The notes below the pieces were generated by a model. That model did not search any database and was not told where the DNA came from. It worked only from the letters and a program-made list of their open reading frames with translations. From Pseudomonas viridiflava (GTDB lineage Bacteria > Pseudomonadota > Gammaproteobacteria > Pseudomonadales > Pseudomonadaceae): a stretch of DNA of 64,000 nt. Within the stretch, counting starts at the first letter, position 1. The number at the start of each line of letters is the position of its first letter. The translations under genes were made by a program, and so were the position numbers. Of the stretch, positions 1 through 8,069 are shown piece by piece. The stretch spans positions 62,001-126,000 of the forward strand of contig NZ_UUOC01000023.1 of the NCBI RefSeq assembly GCF_900590755.1, given 5' to 3'.

Positions 1-1
1 C

Positions 2-859
2 ATGCCGCAAAACCACTGTCCGGTTTGCCGGGGCTCACTGAAGTGTTCATTGCAGGATTGGCATTTTGTCTGTTCGGCCTGTGGCTACGAGCAATCGAGC
101 CTGTTGCCGACCATCAATGAGCACGCTGCCCACGAGCAAATCGATGAAGCAGCCCGAGAAACAGGTTTGCGCCAGCTAAGGCTAAAAAACTTCGAAACCC
201 TGTTGAATGCTATCTCTGAGCTGAAACCGGCCGGTGGACGGTTATTGGATGTGGGGTGTGCTCATGGATGGTTTATCGAGACCGCGACGGGTCGGTTCGA
301 TGTACTAGGTATCGAGCCGGACAAGGCTATGTACGCGGCCGCTGCTGCCCGTGGTCTTGCGGTGCGCAATGGCTATTTTCCCGATGCTTTGCGCGATGGC
401 GAGACGTTCGACGTCATCATATTCAACGATGTGCTCGAACACATCCCGCCTGTTATCGATGTCTTGAAGTCCTGCTATCGACGGCTCAACGATGGCGGTT
501 ATCTGGTGGTCAATCTGCCCAGCAGTAATGGCGTGTTTTACCGGCTGTCTCGATTGTTCGCCCGGGCGGGTTTCAGTGGATTCTTCGAGCGGCTATGGCA
601 AAAGGATTTGCCTTCCCCTCATGTTCATTACTTCAATGAATCCAATCTCGCCGAGCTGCTGCAGTACAACGGATTTATCAGTGTTGTAAAAGGTCGGCTA
701 CCGGTCTTGAGCCTCGCGGGCCTTTTTACCCGGATTTCCTACGCGGGACGGATGGGGCTTGTCAGCCGTGTGGCGGTTTATTGCGGGGTCGCCATTTGTT
801 TGCCGCTGCTCAGGCTGTTGCCAAGCGACATTATTTATCTTGTCGCCAAAAAGAACTGA
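2..859 (+). CDS. SAM-dependent methyltransferase with N-terminal zinc-ribbon-like motif
   Basis: This 285-residue protein has four cysteines in two CxxC pairs (C6/C9 and C24/C27), which look like a small zinc ribbon. A class I methyltransferase domain follows. The SAM-binding motif I is LLDVGCAHGWF near residue 80, and the acidic motif FDVIIFNDVLEH near residue 135 is typical of the Methyltransf_23 group often found in polysaccharide and sugar-modification clusters. The C-terminal ~60 residues are hydrophobic and may touch the membrane. The ATG begins at base 2, so the ribosome binding site and any upstream start lie outside the window. It converges on the minus-strand glycan operon. The substrate cannot be read from sequence; a sugar or lipid-linked glycan is an inference from context. 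Confidence 0.8.
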   Translation: MPQNHCPVCRGSLKCSLQDWHFVCSACGYEQSSLLPTINEHAAHEQIDEAARETGLRQLRLKNFETLLNAISELKPAGGRLLDVGCAHGWFIETATGRFDVLGIEPDKAMYAAAAARGLAVRNGYFPDALRDGETFDVIIFNDVLEHIPPVIDVLKSCYRRLNDGGYLVVNLPSSNGVFYRLSRLFARAGFSGFFERLWQKDLPSPHVHYFNESNLAELLQYNGFISVVKGRLPVLSLAGLFTRISYAGRMGLVSRVAVYCGVAICLPLLRLLPSDIIYLVAKKN

Positions 860-887
860 TCCGTCACGGCGGGCTCAAGCGTGAGCC

Positions 888-914
888 AAAAAAAAGCCCG
901 GCAAAAGCCAGGCT
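888..914 (-). terminator. Intrinsic terminator of the minus-strand glycan operon
   Basis: Read on the minus strand, an 8-bp stem with one mismatch and a 4-nt loop (AGCCTGGC, TTTT, GCCGGGCT) is followed by eight T residues. It lies about 30 bases after the stop of the last operon gene. Confidence 0.75.
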
Positions 915-944
915 GGGTCCAACACCACTCATGCAGACTCTGCT

Positions 945-2558
945 TCATCTGACACTCAAATACCGCACACAATACCCATCAGCACATTCCTCCCGCGGAT
1001 AGCGGGCCGTCAGGTAAGTATCTAGCGCCTGAAAGCGATCGCGCATGGTTTTGCCGTCAATGCTGTACGAGGGGAAGGTCGAGGAGTAGACGATGGCCGA
1101 TGGCGCTGCTGTTGTGACGGCGTTGATCAGTTCGGCTTCGTGCTGCGCAGCGGCGTAGACCGGGTAGGTGAAGCGCGTGCAGCTGGGCAAGTTCAGCAGG
1201 CCGTTGATCACGCCGTTGTTGGACAGGTCGAACACGCAACTGGCCTGGCTTTGCAGCAACCGTTGCGACGCCCAGTTCACGCCTTCGGTGACGGCCTCGG
1301 TATTGTCGGGAGGGGATGCCAGGTGGGTCAGCCACTGATACTGCCCTTCGCGAAAATGTTTTATCCCGATGTAGGTCACTGCCGATGCGGAAACGCTGAT
1401 GAGGATGACGCTCAGCAGATGGCTCAGGCGAAAGTCGCCCTGGTCGCGGTGTGGAATGCAGATGTAGACCATCACGCAGGCGATCAGGAAAAAGCCGACA
1501 TGGTGAAATTTGTACGACAGCGCCGCGCCAATCGCGATGATAAATGGCGCCAGCAGGATCAACCGGCTGATCGTGAACGTCGTGCGGGCCAGGCTCAGGG
1601 TCAGTAGCAGCGGCGCCCACAGCCCGTTATAGACATGCTCCACATCGGCGCGGTTGATACCGATTTTCAACATGATGGCCGAGAGTAAAAGCAGGGCAAG
1701 GACGCGAGCCAGGTCTTGTTCCTCGATGGCTGAAAGAAAGAAAGCGCGGATGGCGAGGACGATTGCGCCGAGATTAATCAACACCACAAAGGCCGTCAGA
1801 AGCACCGCGTCCAGCCGCCAGCCGTAGCTCCATTGCCCGGAGGTTTGCAGCAGCACGCTGAGGTTTTCCAGGTAGCCGGTGATTGAAAAACCTTCGAATA
1901 AAAGCCCGAGTCCCAGCACCGTTACGGCAAAGGCAGCGGCGGCAATCAGGTGGATCCGGCTCTGCCACGCCATCAGCAGCATGGGCGGGCCGAGGCACAC
2001 GACTGTGGCGATCCCGCGATCAAAAGACCAGAACATGCCGAATCCGATCAGCGCGCCGAGCATTATCAGCAACGGAATGCGGCCGGTCTCGCGAGGTTTG
2101 CTGCTCAAGATCAGAAAGCAGTAGAGCGAGGCCAGCAACAGCAGGTCGCGGTAGCCGACAAAAAACGCTGCCCCGACGGCCATGCCCAGCAACACGATCC
2201 ATTGAAAGGGGCGGGTTTTGCACAGCTCATGGGTGATCAGCAGCAGCAACACGGCCGCTGCGATATTAAGCGCGGTGTAAATCGCCGCTGTCGGCAAGAA
2301 GTAATGCGCATCGCCCCACAAGTGCCGAGCGATCAACGCAGGAATGAAGTCCAGCGCGCCGTGAATGCTCAGGGGGTGAAATGCCTGGGGTTGGAGCGAG
2401 AAGAAATTGACCGCCACCGCGAAGTATTCGCCGTCATGAAAAGGGTCGGTCAGGACTGTGCTGCCCTTGAGGTTGGGCATCAGGATAAACAAGGCGCAGA
2501 CCAGCAACAGTAAGCCGACAACCTTCCAGTCTCGGCGCAGCAGGCTCAAGTGAGGCAT
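945..2558 (-). CDS. Polytopic membrane protein, possible GT-C type glycosyltransferase
   Basis: A 537-residue protein with about ten to twelve hydrophobic segments spread over residues 12-400 and a soluble C-terminal tail of about 130 residues. The first long loop after transmembrane segment 1 carries an acidic stretch, DPFHDGEY, near residue 37. GT-C glycosyltransferases use acidic residues in this loop to handle lipid-linked sugars, so a periplasmic transferase role is plausible but not proven. It is the last gene of the minus-strand glycan operon, 39 bases after the upstream glycosyltransferase. I do not recognise a named family with confidence. An O-antigen polymerase or ligase is the main alternative. 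Confidence 0.65.
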   Translation of the reverse strand: MPHLSLLRRDWKVVGLLLLVCALFILMPNLKGSTVLTDPFHDGEYFAVAVNFFSLQPQAFHPLSIHGALDFIPALIARHLWGDAHYFLPTAAIYTALNIAAAVLLLLITHELCKTRPFQWIVLLGMAVGAAFFVGYRDLLLLASLYCFLILSSKPRETGRIPLLIMLGALIGFGMFWSFDRGIATVVCLGPPMLLMAWQSRIHLIAAAAFAVTVLGLGLLFEGFSITGYLENLSVLLQTSGQWSYGWRLDAVLLTAFVVLINLGAIVLAIRAFFLSAIEEQDLARVLALLLLSAIMLKIGINRADVEHVYNGLWAPLLLTLSLARTTFTISRLILLAPFIIAIGAALSYKFHHVGFFLIACVMVYICIPHRDQGDFRLSHLLSVILISVSASAVTYIGIKHFREGQYQWLTHLASPPDNTEAVTEGVNWASQRLLQSQASCVFDLSNNGVINGLLNLPSCTRFTYPVYAAAQHEAELINAVTTAAPSAIVYSSTFPSYSIDGKTMRDRFQALDTYLTARYPREECADGYCVRYLSVR

Positions 2559-2597
2559 GTTGGAATTCCCGTGAACATGGAAGAGGGCGGCGGGGTT

Positions 2598-3407
2598 TCA
2601 GGGGTTGTATTGGCCGAGGCAGGATTTGACCAGCACTTGCATGACCGACAGGTTGCCTCGCACGCTGCTGATCTTGGTGGGCACTTCGCCTTTGGGGTAG
2701 CGTCGTTCGGTGGGCAGTTCGACGCAGCGATAGCCCAGCAGCGGCGCCCGATAGGACAGGTAGGCGAGCAGTTCATAGGTGTTGAACACGTCGCGAAAAA
2801 TCGCCAGACGCGGATCGACCAACAGCGTGCGGCTGTAGGCGCGGAAGCCCTGGGTGGTGTCGGTCCACTTGAAACCTGAGGCCAGGCTCAGCAGCGGCGC
2901 ATGAATCAGGCGGATGGCCAGGTCTCGGGAGCGCGGCGTGTTTTCGGCTTTGCCTCCTTCGACAAAGCGCGATGCCTGAACAAAATCCACGCCTTGCTCC
3001 AGTGCCTGAATAAAGCGTGCGATGGCTTGCGGTTCGTCCTTGTCGTTGCCGTCGATGGTGACGATGCCTTCATAACCCTGATCCAGGGCGAAGGCGTAGG
3101 CACAGCGCAATTGCGCGCTCAGTTTGCCGGCGCCGGTCTTGAGCAGCAGCCCGCGCACGCCCAGATTTTGTAGCGCTTCGGGTTGCAGCGAACCGTCGGT
3201 GCTGCCGCCGTCAATGATGATGATGTCGGCGAGATCGGCAATCTTCAGCGTGGCCATGCGGGTCAACAGGCTCTTGATCCGCGCGCCTTCGTTGATCACC
3301 GGGATCACCACGCACCAGCGATGCTGGCGTTGCAGCCAGAAGAGCGTATCGAACGCCGGAACTTGCCAGCGGGCGCGCTGGGCCTGGAGGGTGTCGACAG
3401 CTGTCAT
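2598..3407 (-). CDS. Family 2 glycosyltransferase (soluble, DPM1-like)
   Basis: A 269-residue GT-A fold glycosyltransferase. The nucleotide-binding start is CVVIPVINEG near residue 32, followed by IIIIDGGSTDGS and the acidic TIDGNDKDEP segment that would bind the metal and sugar nucleotide. There are no clear membrane spans at the C terminus. The reading frame stays open upstream through a REP element to 3545, but the ATG at 3407 has a good ribosome binding site (GAGAGG), so the upstream extension is rejected. It sits between the small membrane carrier gene and the polytopic membrane protein. A role in transferring a sugar to a lipid carrier or glycan is inferred. Confidence 0.82.
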   Translation of the reverse strand: MTAVDTLQAQRARWQVPAFDTLFWLQRQHRWCVVIPVINEGARIKSLLTRMATLKIADLADIIIIDGGSTDGSLQPEALQNLGVRGLLLKTGAGKLSAQLRCAYAFALDQGYEGIVTIDGNDKDEPQAIARFIQALEQGVDFVQASRFVEGGKAENTPRSRDLAIRLIHAPLLSLASGFKWTDTTQGFRAYSRTLLVDPRLAIFRDVFNTYELLAYLSYRAPLLGYRCVELPTERRYPKGEVPTKISSVRGNLSVMQVLVKSCLGQYNP

Positions 3408-3446
3408 GGGGGTACCTCTCGTAAAACAATCTTGGAATGCATGCTC

Positions 3447-3520
3447 TGTAGGAGCTGCCGCAGGCTGCGAAGGCGGTGAATCAGACAGATTGCTTTCGCA
3501 GCCTTCGGCAGCTCCTACAG
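3447..3520. repeat. REP/BIME inverted pair (GGAGCTGCCGAAGGCTGCGAA type)
   Basis: Two REP units face each other around a short spacer, inside the glycan operon between the SMR-type gene and the second glycosyltransferase. In RNA they would form a long hairpin between two co-transcribed genes and could lower downstream expression or protect upstream mRNA. Confidence 0.9.
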
Positions 3521-3534
3521 GTCTTGAATAGACT

Positions 3535-3891
3535 TCACGCCACATGCACCGTAATCAACGCCACCCCCACCATGACCAGTGCAATCCCGGCGATGGTGGT
3601 CCAGTAGAACGGCTCCCGAAAAATCATCGCCGAGGACAAGGCCACAGCCGCAATGGCGCCCGCGGTCAGCACCGGGTGTGCGACGTTGAGCGGTAATTTG
3701 GCGAGGGCGGCGGCGTAGAGCAGGAAGGCCGCGCCATACAAACTCAAGCCCAGCCAGAACGGCCAATTGCTCAGGGCGCTGGCGGGGTCCTTGAGGGACG
3801 GGAACTGGCGCGGCGGCATCATCGCCATCTTCACCAGAACACTGGCCGAAGCGTTGGACAGGATGCCGATCAGCAGGATCAACCACTTCAT
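3535..3891 (-). CDS. Small four-helix SMR/EamA-type membrane carrier
   Basis: A 118-residue protein with four predicted membrane helices (about residues 2-20, 45-65, 70-90 and 97-115) and the hydrophobic pattern of the small multidrug resistance/EamA group. Relatives of this size next to polyprenyl-phosphate glycosyltransferases (for example ArnE/ArnF) act as flippases for lipid-linked sugars. Its start overlaps the stop of the preceding isomerase by four bases (ATGA), indicating translational coupling. Given the flanking glycosyltransferases, lipid-sugar flipping is a better guess than drug efflux. Confidence 0.75.
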   Translation of the reverse strand: MKWLILLIGILSNASASVLVKMAMMPPRQFPSLKDPASALSNWPFWLGLSLYGAAFLLYAAALAKLPLNVAHPVLTAGAIAAVALSSAMIFREPFYWTTIAGIALVMVGVALITVHVA

Positions 3892-4724
3892 TGTTCACGA
3901 CTCCGGGGCGGTTTTCGGTAATGCCAGGAGGCAACCCGCAAGGCCCGCTCGATGGCCACGCCGGGCGCCTCGTTGGGTGGGGCGAGCATCTCGATGGACA
4001 CCACATGATTGGGCAGGTATTGCTCGATGGCCTGGGCCATTTTTGCGTGCTCGGTGGTGCCATCGCCCAGCGGCACCAACTGCGGCTCGCTGACATGCAC
4101 ATGGCCGATCAGATCCGAACGCGCCTTGAGCAACACATGGGGATCTTCGGTGTTGAGGGTTAGCGCACCGGTATCGAGCTGCATCCTGATGGCCGGATGG
4201 GACGCCAGACGCACCACCCGTGCAGTTTCTCCGCTGTCGGTCATGAAGTTGGCCCCGTAGCAGACCGGGTTTGGTTCAAGGCAAATCGTCACGCCGGCCT
4301 GCAGCGCGATATCCCCCAGTTGCCGGAAGAATTGCGTGGCCTGATACGCCGTCTGCTGATCATTCAAACCGCTGCGATCACGGTTCTTCGGCGAGCCGAA
4401 GACAAGCCGGGTTGCACCCAGGCCTGCGCCTATCCGGCAGACCGCCGCCAGGTGTTGCAGCATGCCTTTCTGGCTTTCCGGCAGGCCAAACATGTTCAGT
4501 CCCTGAGTGCCGAATAGCAGCGCCTGCATGCCGGTGATCTCTATGCCGCGCTCTGCCCACCAGCTTTTGACCCGCACGATGTCCTGCATGCTGGTGTTGA
4601 GCGGGTCGGGAAAGTATTTGCCGGGCGCGACGTCGATGGCATCGATTGCGTGGCGCTCAAGCAAGGCCGCGACCTGCTCGTCATGGGCCACGTCCCAGGC
4701 AATGTTGGAAATGGCCAGCCTCAT
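3888..4724 (-). CDS. TIM-barrel sugar isomerase/epimerase family protein
   Basis: A 278-residue protein of the xylose-isomerase-like TIM-barrel fold (AP_endonuc_2 family). Candidate metal ligands are visible in order: Glu in ICLEPNP, Asp in MQLDTGA, His in GHVHVSEP and Glu in VSIEML, the usual Glu/Asp/His/Glu set. No signal peptide is seen, so the enzyme should act in the cytosol on a sugar or sugar phosphate. It overlaps both neighbours by four bases, the NAD-epimerase gene upstream and the small carrier gene downstream. The substrate is unknown; supply of a special sugar to the neighbouring transferases is inferred. Confidence 0.78.
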   Translation of the reverse strand: MRLAISNIAWDVAHDEQVAALLERHAIDAIDVAPGKYFPDPLNTSMQDIVRVKSWWAERGIEITGMQALLFGTQGLNMFGLPESQKGMLQHLAAVCRIGAGLGATRLVFGSPKNRDRSGLNDQQTAYQATQFFRQLGDIALQAGVTICLEPNPVCYGANFMTDSGETARVVRLASHPAIRMQLDTGALTLNTEDPHVLLKARSDLIGHVHVSEPQLVPLGDGTTEHAKMAQAIEQYLPNHVVSIEMLAPPNEAPGVAIERALRVASWHYRKPPRSREQ

Positions 4725-5512
4725 GTACTTGCTCCTTCGTCCTTGATGGTCAGCGGTTCGGATTGCGCGTAGGCGCGGATCGCCAGCAGGGTTTCGCGGG
4801 CCTGATACTGATAACGCCCCGCGCCGCCAAACAGCTCGGCGTAGCGGGTCTGCAGGTCATAGCGCAGTGGCGTGCCGGGCAGCACGTTATCGAACGGACG
4901 ACCAAAACCGTTGTGCGAAACGTCGGCGACACTGAGCGGTTCAGCCGTCAGGTGCACCAGCGGCAGGCCCGCATCCAGAGCGGTCTGGATGTCAGCACTG
5001 AGGTTGACCATCGGGTAGAACTGGAAGACCGCTCGGCTATCAATGGCCTGAAGCTGATTAGCATTGCGAAAGTCGAAAATCACGTTCTTGCGCAGGCCAG
5101 GCCCCACCAGGCCGGGCAATCGCACGATCAGGGATTCAGGAAATTGCGCCTCGACGAATCGCTCCAGCCAGCGTCGATGCAGGCCATAAGCGTGCAGCCC
5201 GGATTCATCGACCTCACTGTGTTCATCGACGCCTTGAGCGTTCTTGAACACGTCCACGGTGCTGACCAGCACGAACTGTTTACAGGTCAGGGTCTGCAAA
5301 TGCTCGATGAGTAGCTCGATGTTGCGCAGGTCCGTCAGCGGGTCTTTGTTGGCCAGCCATTTCTGCGCCGGAGCCGCCGCGCAGATGACCCGGTCAAAGG
5401 TGCCGCCCTTGATTTCACCCAAATTGGTGGAGCGATACAGATGCTGGAAAGGTTGCTGGGCGAGCAGCGTGCTGCCCACGAATCCGGAGTAGCCGATCAG
5501 TGCTTGGGTCAT
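4721..5512 (-). CDS. NAD-dependent epimerase/dehydratase-like protein (extended SDR)
   Basis: A 263-residue Rossmann protein that begins with ALIGYSGFVGSTLL, an SDR-type dinucleotide-binding turn. The expected YxxxK active-site motif appears as YGLHR near residue 130, so the lysine position is arginine. The protein may therefore be a divergent enzyme or have altered chemistry. A VSTVDVF segment stands where the catalytic Ser/Thr usually is. It overlaps the TIM-barrel gene by four bases and follows the FAD oxidoreductase by 12 bases. A nucleotide-sugar or lipid-linked sugar reductase/epimerase role is inferred. Confidence 0.72.
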   Translation of the reverse strand: MTQALIGYSGFVGSTLLAQQPFQHLYRSTNLGEIKGGTFDRVICAAAPAQKWLANKDPLTDLRNIELLIEHLQTLTCKQFVLVSTVDVFKNAQGVDEHSEVDESGLHAYGLHRRWLERFVEAQFPESLIVRLPGLVGPGLRKNVIFDFRNANQLQAIDSRAVFQFYPMVNLSADIQTALDAGLPLVHLTAEPLSVADVSHNGFGRPFDNVLPGTPLRYDLQTRYAELFGGAGRYQYQARETLLAIRAYAQSEPLTIKDEGAST

Positions 5513-5524
5513 GAAAACTCCTGC

Positions 5525-6649
5525 TTAATCAAGGCGGGTAAACGGCTCTGCATCGAGCTTCTCCAGCACGTCGTAGATGTTGTCGATCTTGCCGCCCAGC
5601 ACCGAGTAAGTGCCTGGCAGCGCCCTGTGCTTCTCAAAAAATATCGGGCGGGCGTCGTTGCCCTCGGTCATCTGCAGCACGGTTTTGACTTCAAACAGCG
5701 ACTCGACATAGTCGGCCTGCCGTATCGTCGGGATATAACGCTCGACGTCGCGAAGCATGTGATCCACACGGGTTTCGCGGTGGTACTGCGCGAGCTTGTC
5801 GTAGGGGTTGATGCCCGGCTGGTCAGGCCAATGCAGATGCGGCGTGTAGCGCACATGGGACAGGGTATGCAGTCCTCTGGCCGGGAACGGCATGATGGAA
5901 AAAAACGGCCCGTCCATGACCGTGATGCCCAGTTCATCCAGCCCCGCAGGCAGCTTGAGCAGCGGCATCTCGGTGATTTCCTGCTTGAGCTCGGCTTGAG
6001 TGCTGGCGAACTGATTCAGCCCGCTGTAAGTGCAGTTGATGACATAACGGCAAGCGAGCTGTTGCCGCGCACCTTCGGCATCGCGCGTGGCGACGTTCAG
6101 GGTGCCGCTGGTGTTTCTGGAGATGGCGGTGACTTCGCTCTGATAGCGAATCTGCACACCGCACTCGGTGAGTGATCGCCTGGCCCAGTCCGCCAGCCTG
6201 GTGCTGTCGAACGCAAACTCCTGGACCAGGAATACCTCTTCGATCAGGTGCGGCTCGAATAATTTGCGCAGGCTGGGTTCGGCACGCTGGATCGGGGCTT
6301 CGATGTCCCGGCAAAAGCGCTCGAACTGTTTGGCCGTGACCTTGGAATTGCGCCGGGCAATGGCGTAGAGCTTGGTGAAGTCCTGTTTGACGATGTCGGG
6401 CCAGTCACTAATGAAGCGCGGCAGGTTGATGCGGCTGCGATAGGCCGTCGTGAAACTGCGCGGATAGTGATAACCGTTATGCACCCGGGCCTGATTGTTA
6501 TACGAGGCGCGCTGCATGAGCGCAGATTCTCGCTCGATCAGGACGATGTTCTTCAGGCCTCTTTCCCTGGCCAGGTAAATGGCAATCGCCGAGCCGTAAA
6601 AGCCTGCACCGATGATCACGGCATCAACGGGTATGTCTTCGCCGGCCAT
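5525..6649 (-). CDS. FAD-dependent oxidoreductase (DAO family)
   Basis: A 374-residue flavoprotein. The N-terminal VDAVIIGAGFYGSAIA is a classic GxGxxG FAD-binding site, followed by an acidic strand end (VLIERE) for the ribose. The C-terminal SVLGGKIDNIYD resembles the second FAD-contacting glycine motif of D-amino-acid oxidase-like enzymes. No signal peptide is present. It lies between a membrane-anchored glycosyltransferase (2 bases away) and the epimerase-like gene, which is unusual for an amine oxidase and suggests that it oxidises a sugar, perhaps a lipid-linked one. The exact reaction is not deducible. Confidence 0.75.
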   Translation of the reverse strand: MAGEDIPVDAVIIGAGFYGSAIAIYLARERGLKNIVLIERESALMQRASYNNQARVHNGYHYPRSFTTAYRSRINLPRFISDWPDIVKQDFTKLYAIARRNSKVTAKQFERFCRDIEAPIQRAEPSLRKLFEPHLIEEVFLVQEFAFDSTRLADWARRSLTECGVQIRYQSEVTAISRNTSGTLNVATRDAEGARQQLACRYVINCTYSGLNQFASTQAELKQEITEMPLLKLPAGLDELGITVMDGPFFSIMPFPARGLHTLSHVRYTPHLHWPDQPGINPYDKLAQYHRETRVDHMLRDVERYIPTIRQADYVESLFEVKTVLQMTEGNDARPIFFEKHRALPGTYSVLGGKIDNIYDVLEKLDAEPFTRLD

Positions 6650-6651
6650 GA

Positions 6652-7674
6652 TCAGGACCGTTTATGGCTGAGGGTGACCAGCACATCGGGGCGCGTGGCG
6701 CTGTCCACGATGTTGAGCTTTTCCCGGCGGGTCATGCGGGCGCTGGTGAACTCCTGGCCCACGTGATACGCCGGCCCCTCGTTGGAAAGTGTCGCCATGT
6801 TCAGGATGTATTCGCCCAACACCAGCAACACCAGCGAGATCAGAAAAAACATTCCCGATTGCAGCAGCGAGACGCTGATCCAGCCCGGTGCGACCTCGGT
6901 CTTGAAGATCGCGATGGCGACCACATAAGCGCAAAACAACAAGTTGCCGACTGCGCCAAACAGCGACAGCGCGGTCACCAGACGCATCGGGGCGCGAGTC
7001 GTGGACACCAGTAACCGAACGCCCCGGTCGATACTTTCGCCCAGACGCTTGGGCCGAGATGCCTTGGGGCTGGTGCTGTACTGCAAATACGCACGGGTAA
7101 AACCACCCGTGGCTGGCAAGTGCCGGTAAGACATCGAAGGATGCGGGTGTTGCAGGATGAAGTTGATAACCCGCTTGCCCAACATCCGGTATTGCGGCGC
7201 TTCGTTGGCGAGGTTGATGCCATTGAAACGGTTGTACAGCCAGTGAAATGCAGCAAACGCGCTGCGATAGGCCAGGCTTTGCGCGGGTTTTTTAGCGTTA
7301 TTGGCAAAAACCACGTCGGCGCCCTTGATGGCCCGGTCGAGCATTTGCGGAATAAAGTTGAGGTCATCGGTCAGCGGATCGATCACCACCACGAAATCAC
7401 CCAGAGCATTCTCAAGCCCGACCCACGATGCGGTATCGGCGTCGACTTCTTTGGTCAGTGCGTACACCTGAAGATTGGCCAGCCCTTGTTCGCCCGTCAG
7501 GCGCTTCAATACCGAGATGCTGTCATCATCGGAGGCGTTATCAACTAGGATCAGTTCGTAGTCTCTGACCAACGAAGTAACGACTGCTGCGGCTTCGCAG
7601 AGGGTTTGCTCGATGCTGTCGGCCTGATTGCGTACCAGAAACACCACCGACAAAAAACCAGGAAAAAAATCCAT
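6652..7674 (-). CDS. Family 2 glycosyltransferase with C-terminal membrane hairpin (GtrB/ArnC-like)
   Basis: A 340-residue protein with an N-terminal GT-A domain: LSVVFLVRNQADS, ILVDNASDD and FVVVIDPLTDDL (metal-binding acidic cluster). Two strongly hydrophobic helices follow near residues 230-260 and 268-292, the layout of polyprenyl-phosphate glycosyltransferases such as GtrB and ArnC. The ATG at 7674 has a strong ribosome binding site (GAGAGGATTAAT), which is preferred over the in-frame ATG 30 bases upstream. It is the first gene of the seven-gene minus-strand operon. Charging undecaprenyl phosphate with a sugar on the cytosolic face is inferred from the layout. Confidence 0.82.
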   Translation of the reverse strand: MDFFPGFLSVVFLVRNQADSIEQTLCEAAAVVTSLVRDYELILVDNASDDDSISVLKRLTGEQGLANLQVYALTKEVDADTASWVGLENALGDFVVVIDPLTDDLNFIPQMLDRAIKGADVVFANNAKKPAQSLAYRSAFAAFHWLYNRFNGINLANEAPQYRMLGKRVINFILQHPHPSMSYRHLPATGGFTRAYLQYSTSPKASRPKRLGESIDRGVRLLVSTTRAPMRLVTALSLFGAVGNLLFCAYVVAIAIFKTEVAPGWISVSLLQSGMFFLISLVLLVLGEYILNMATLSNEGPAYHVGQEFTSARMTRREKLNIVDSATRPDVLVTLSHKRS

Positions 7675-8030
7675 ATTAATCCTCTCGGAAAATGGATCCG
7701 ACACTCAAACCGGCAAGACTCAAACTGCGAAACATCGTGAGTGAAGCAAGTGTCCGGAAACACAGGGAATAGCTACCGCCTGCCGAACACTCGCAAGAGT
7801 CATTCAGCCGGGCCTCAGCTTGAAGGGGTATTAAGTTGCCACTGCTATATCAGCGTTAGATGGGGAGGCTGTCAAATAAATTCGTCATTTTTTTAACGGT
7901 TATTGAATTTGAATATTCAACATACTGATTATATTAGTGAATATAAATTGACGCTTTGCAGTACCGGTTTTTTGTCGCGGCTGTCAAAGGGGATAAGTTT
8001 AATTAAAGTATCGAATTTCAGACAAAAATA
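7675..8030. promoter_or_regulatory. AT-rich intergenic region with two palindromes upstream of the glycan operon
   Basis: About 350 gene-free bases. The 7860-7960 part is strikingly AT-rich for this genome. It holds a perfect 12-bp palindrome TTGAATATTCAA at 7909-7920 and an inverted repeat TATATT/AATATA with 4-nt spacing at 7930-7945. It must contain the glycan operon promoter. The composition would suit an H-NS-like (MvaT) silencer, which is inference. Confidence 0.45.
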
Positions 8031-8050
8031 AGCCCGGCAAAAGCCGGGCT
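8023..8050 (-). terminator. Intrinsic terminator of the repeat-protein gene
   Basis: A perfect 8-bp stem with a 4-nt loop (AGCCCGGC, TTTT, GCCGGGCT on the minus strand) is followed by a T-rich stretch, 20 bases after the stop codon of the repeat-protein gene. Confidence 0.8.
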
Positions 8051-8069
8051 GGGAGTACAGCAGAAAGTA

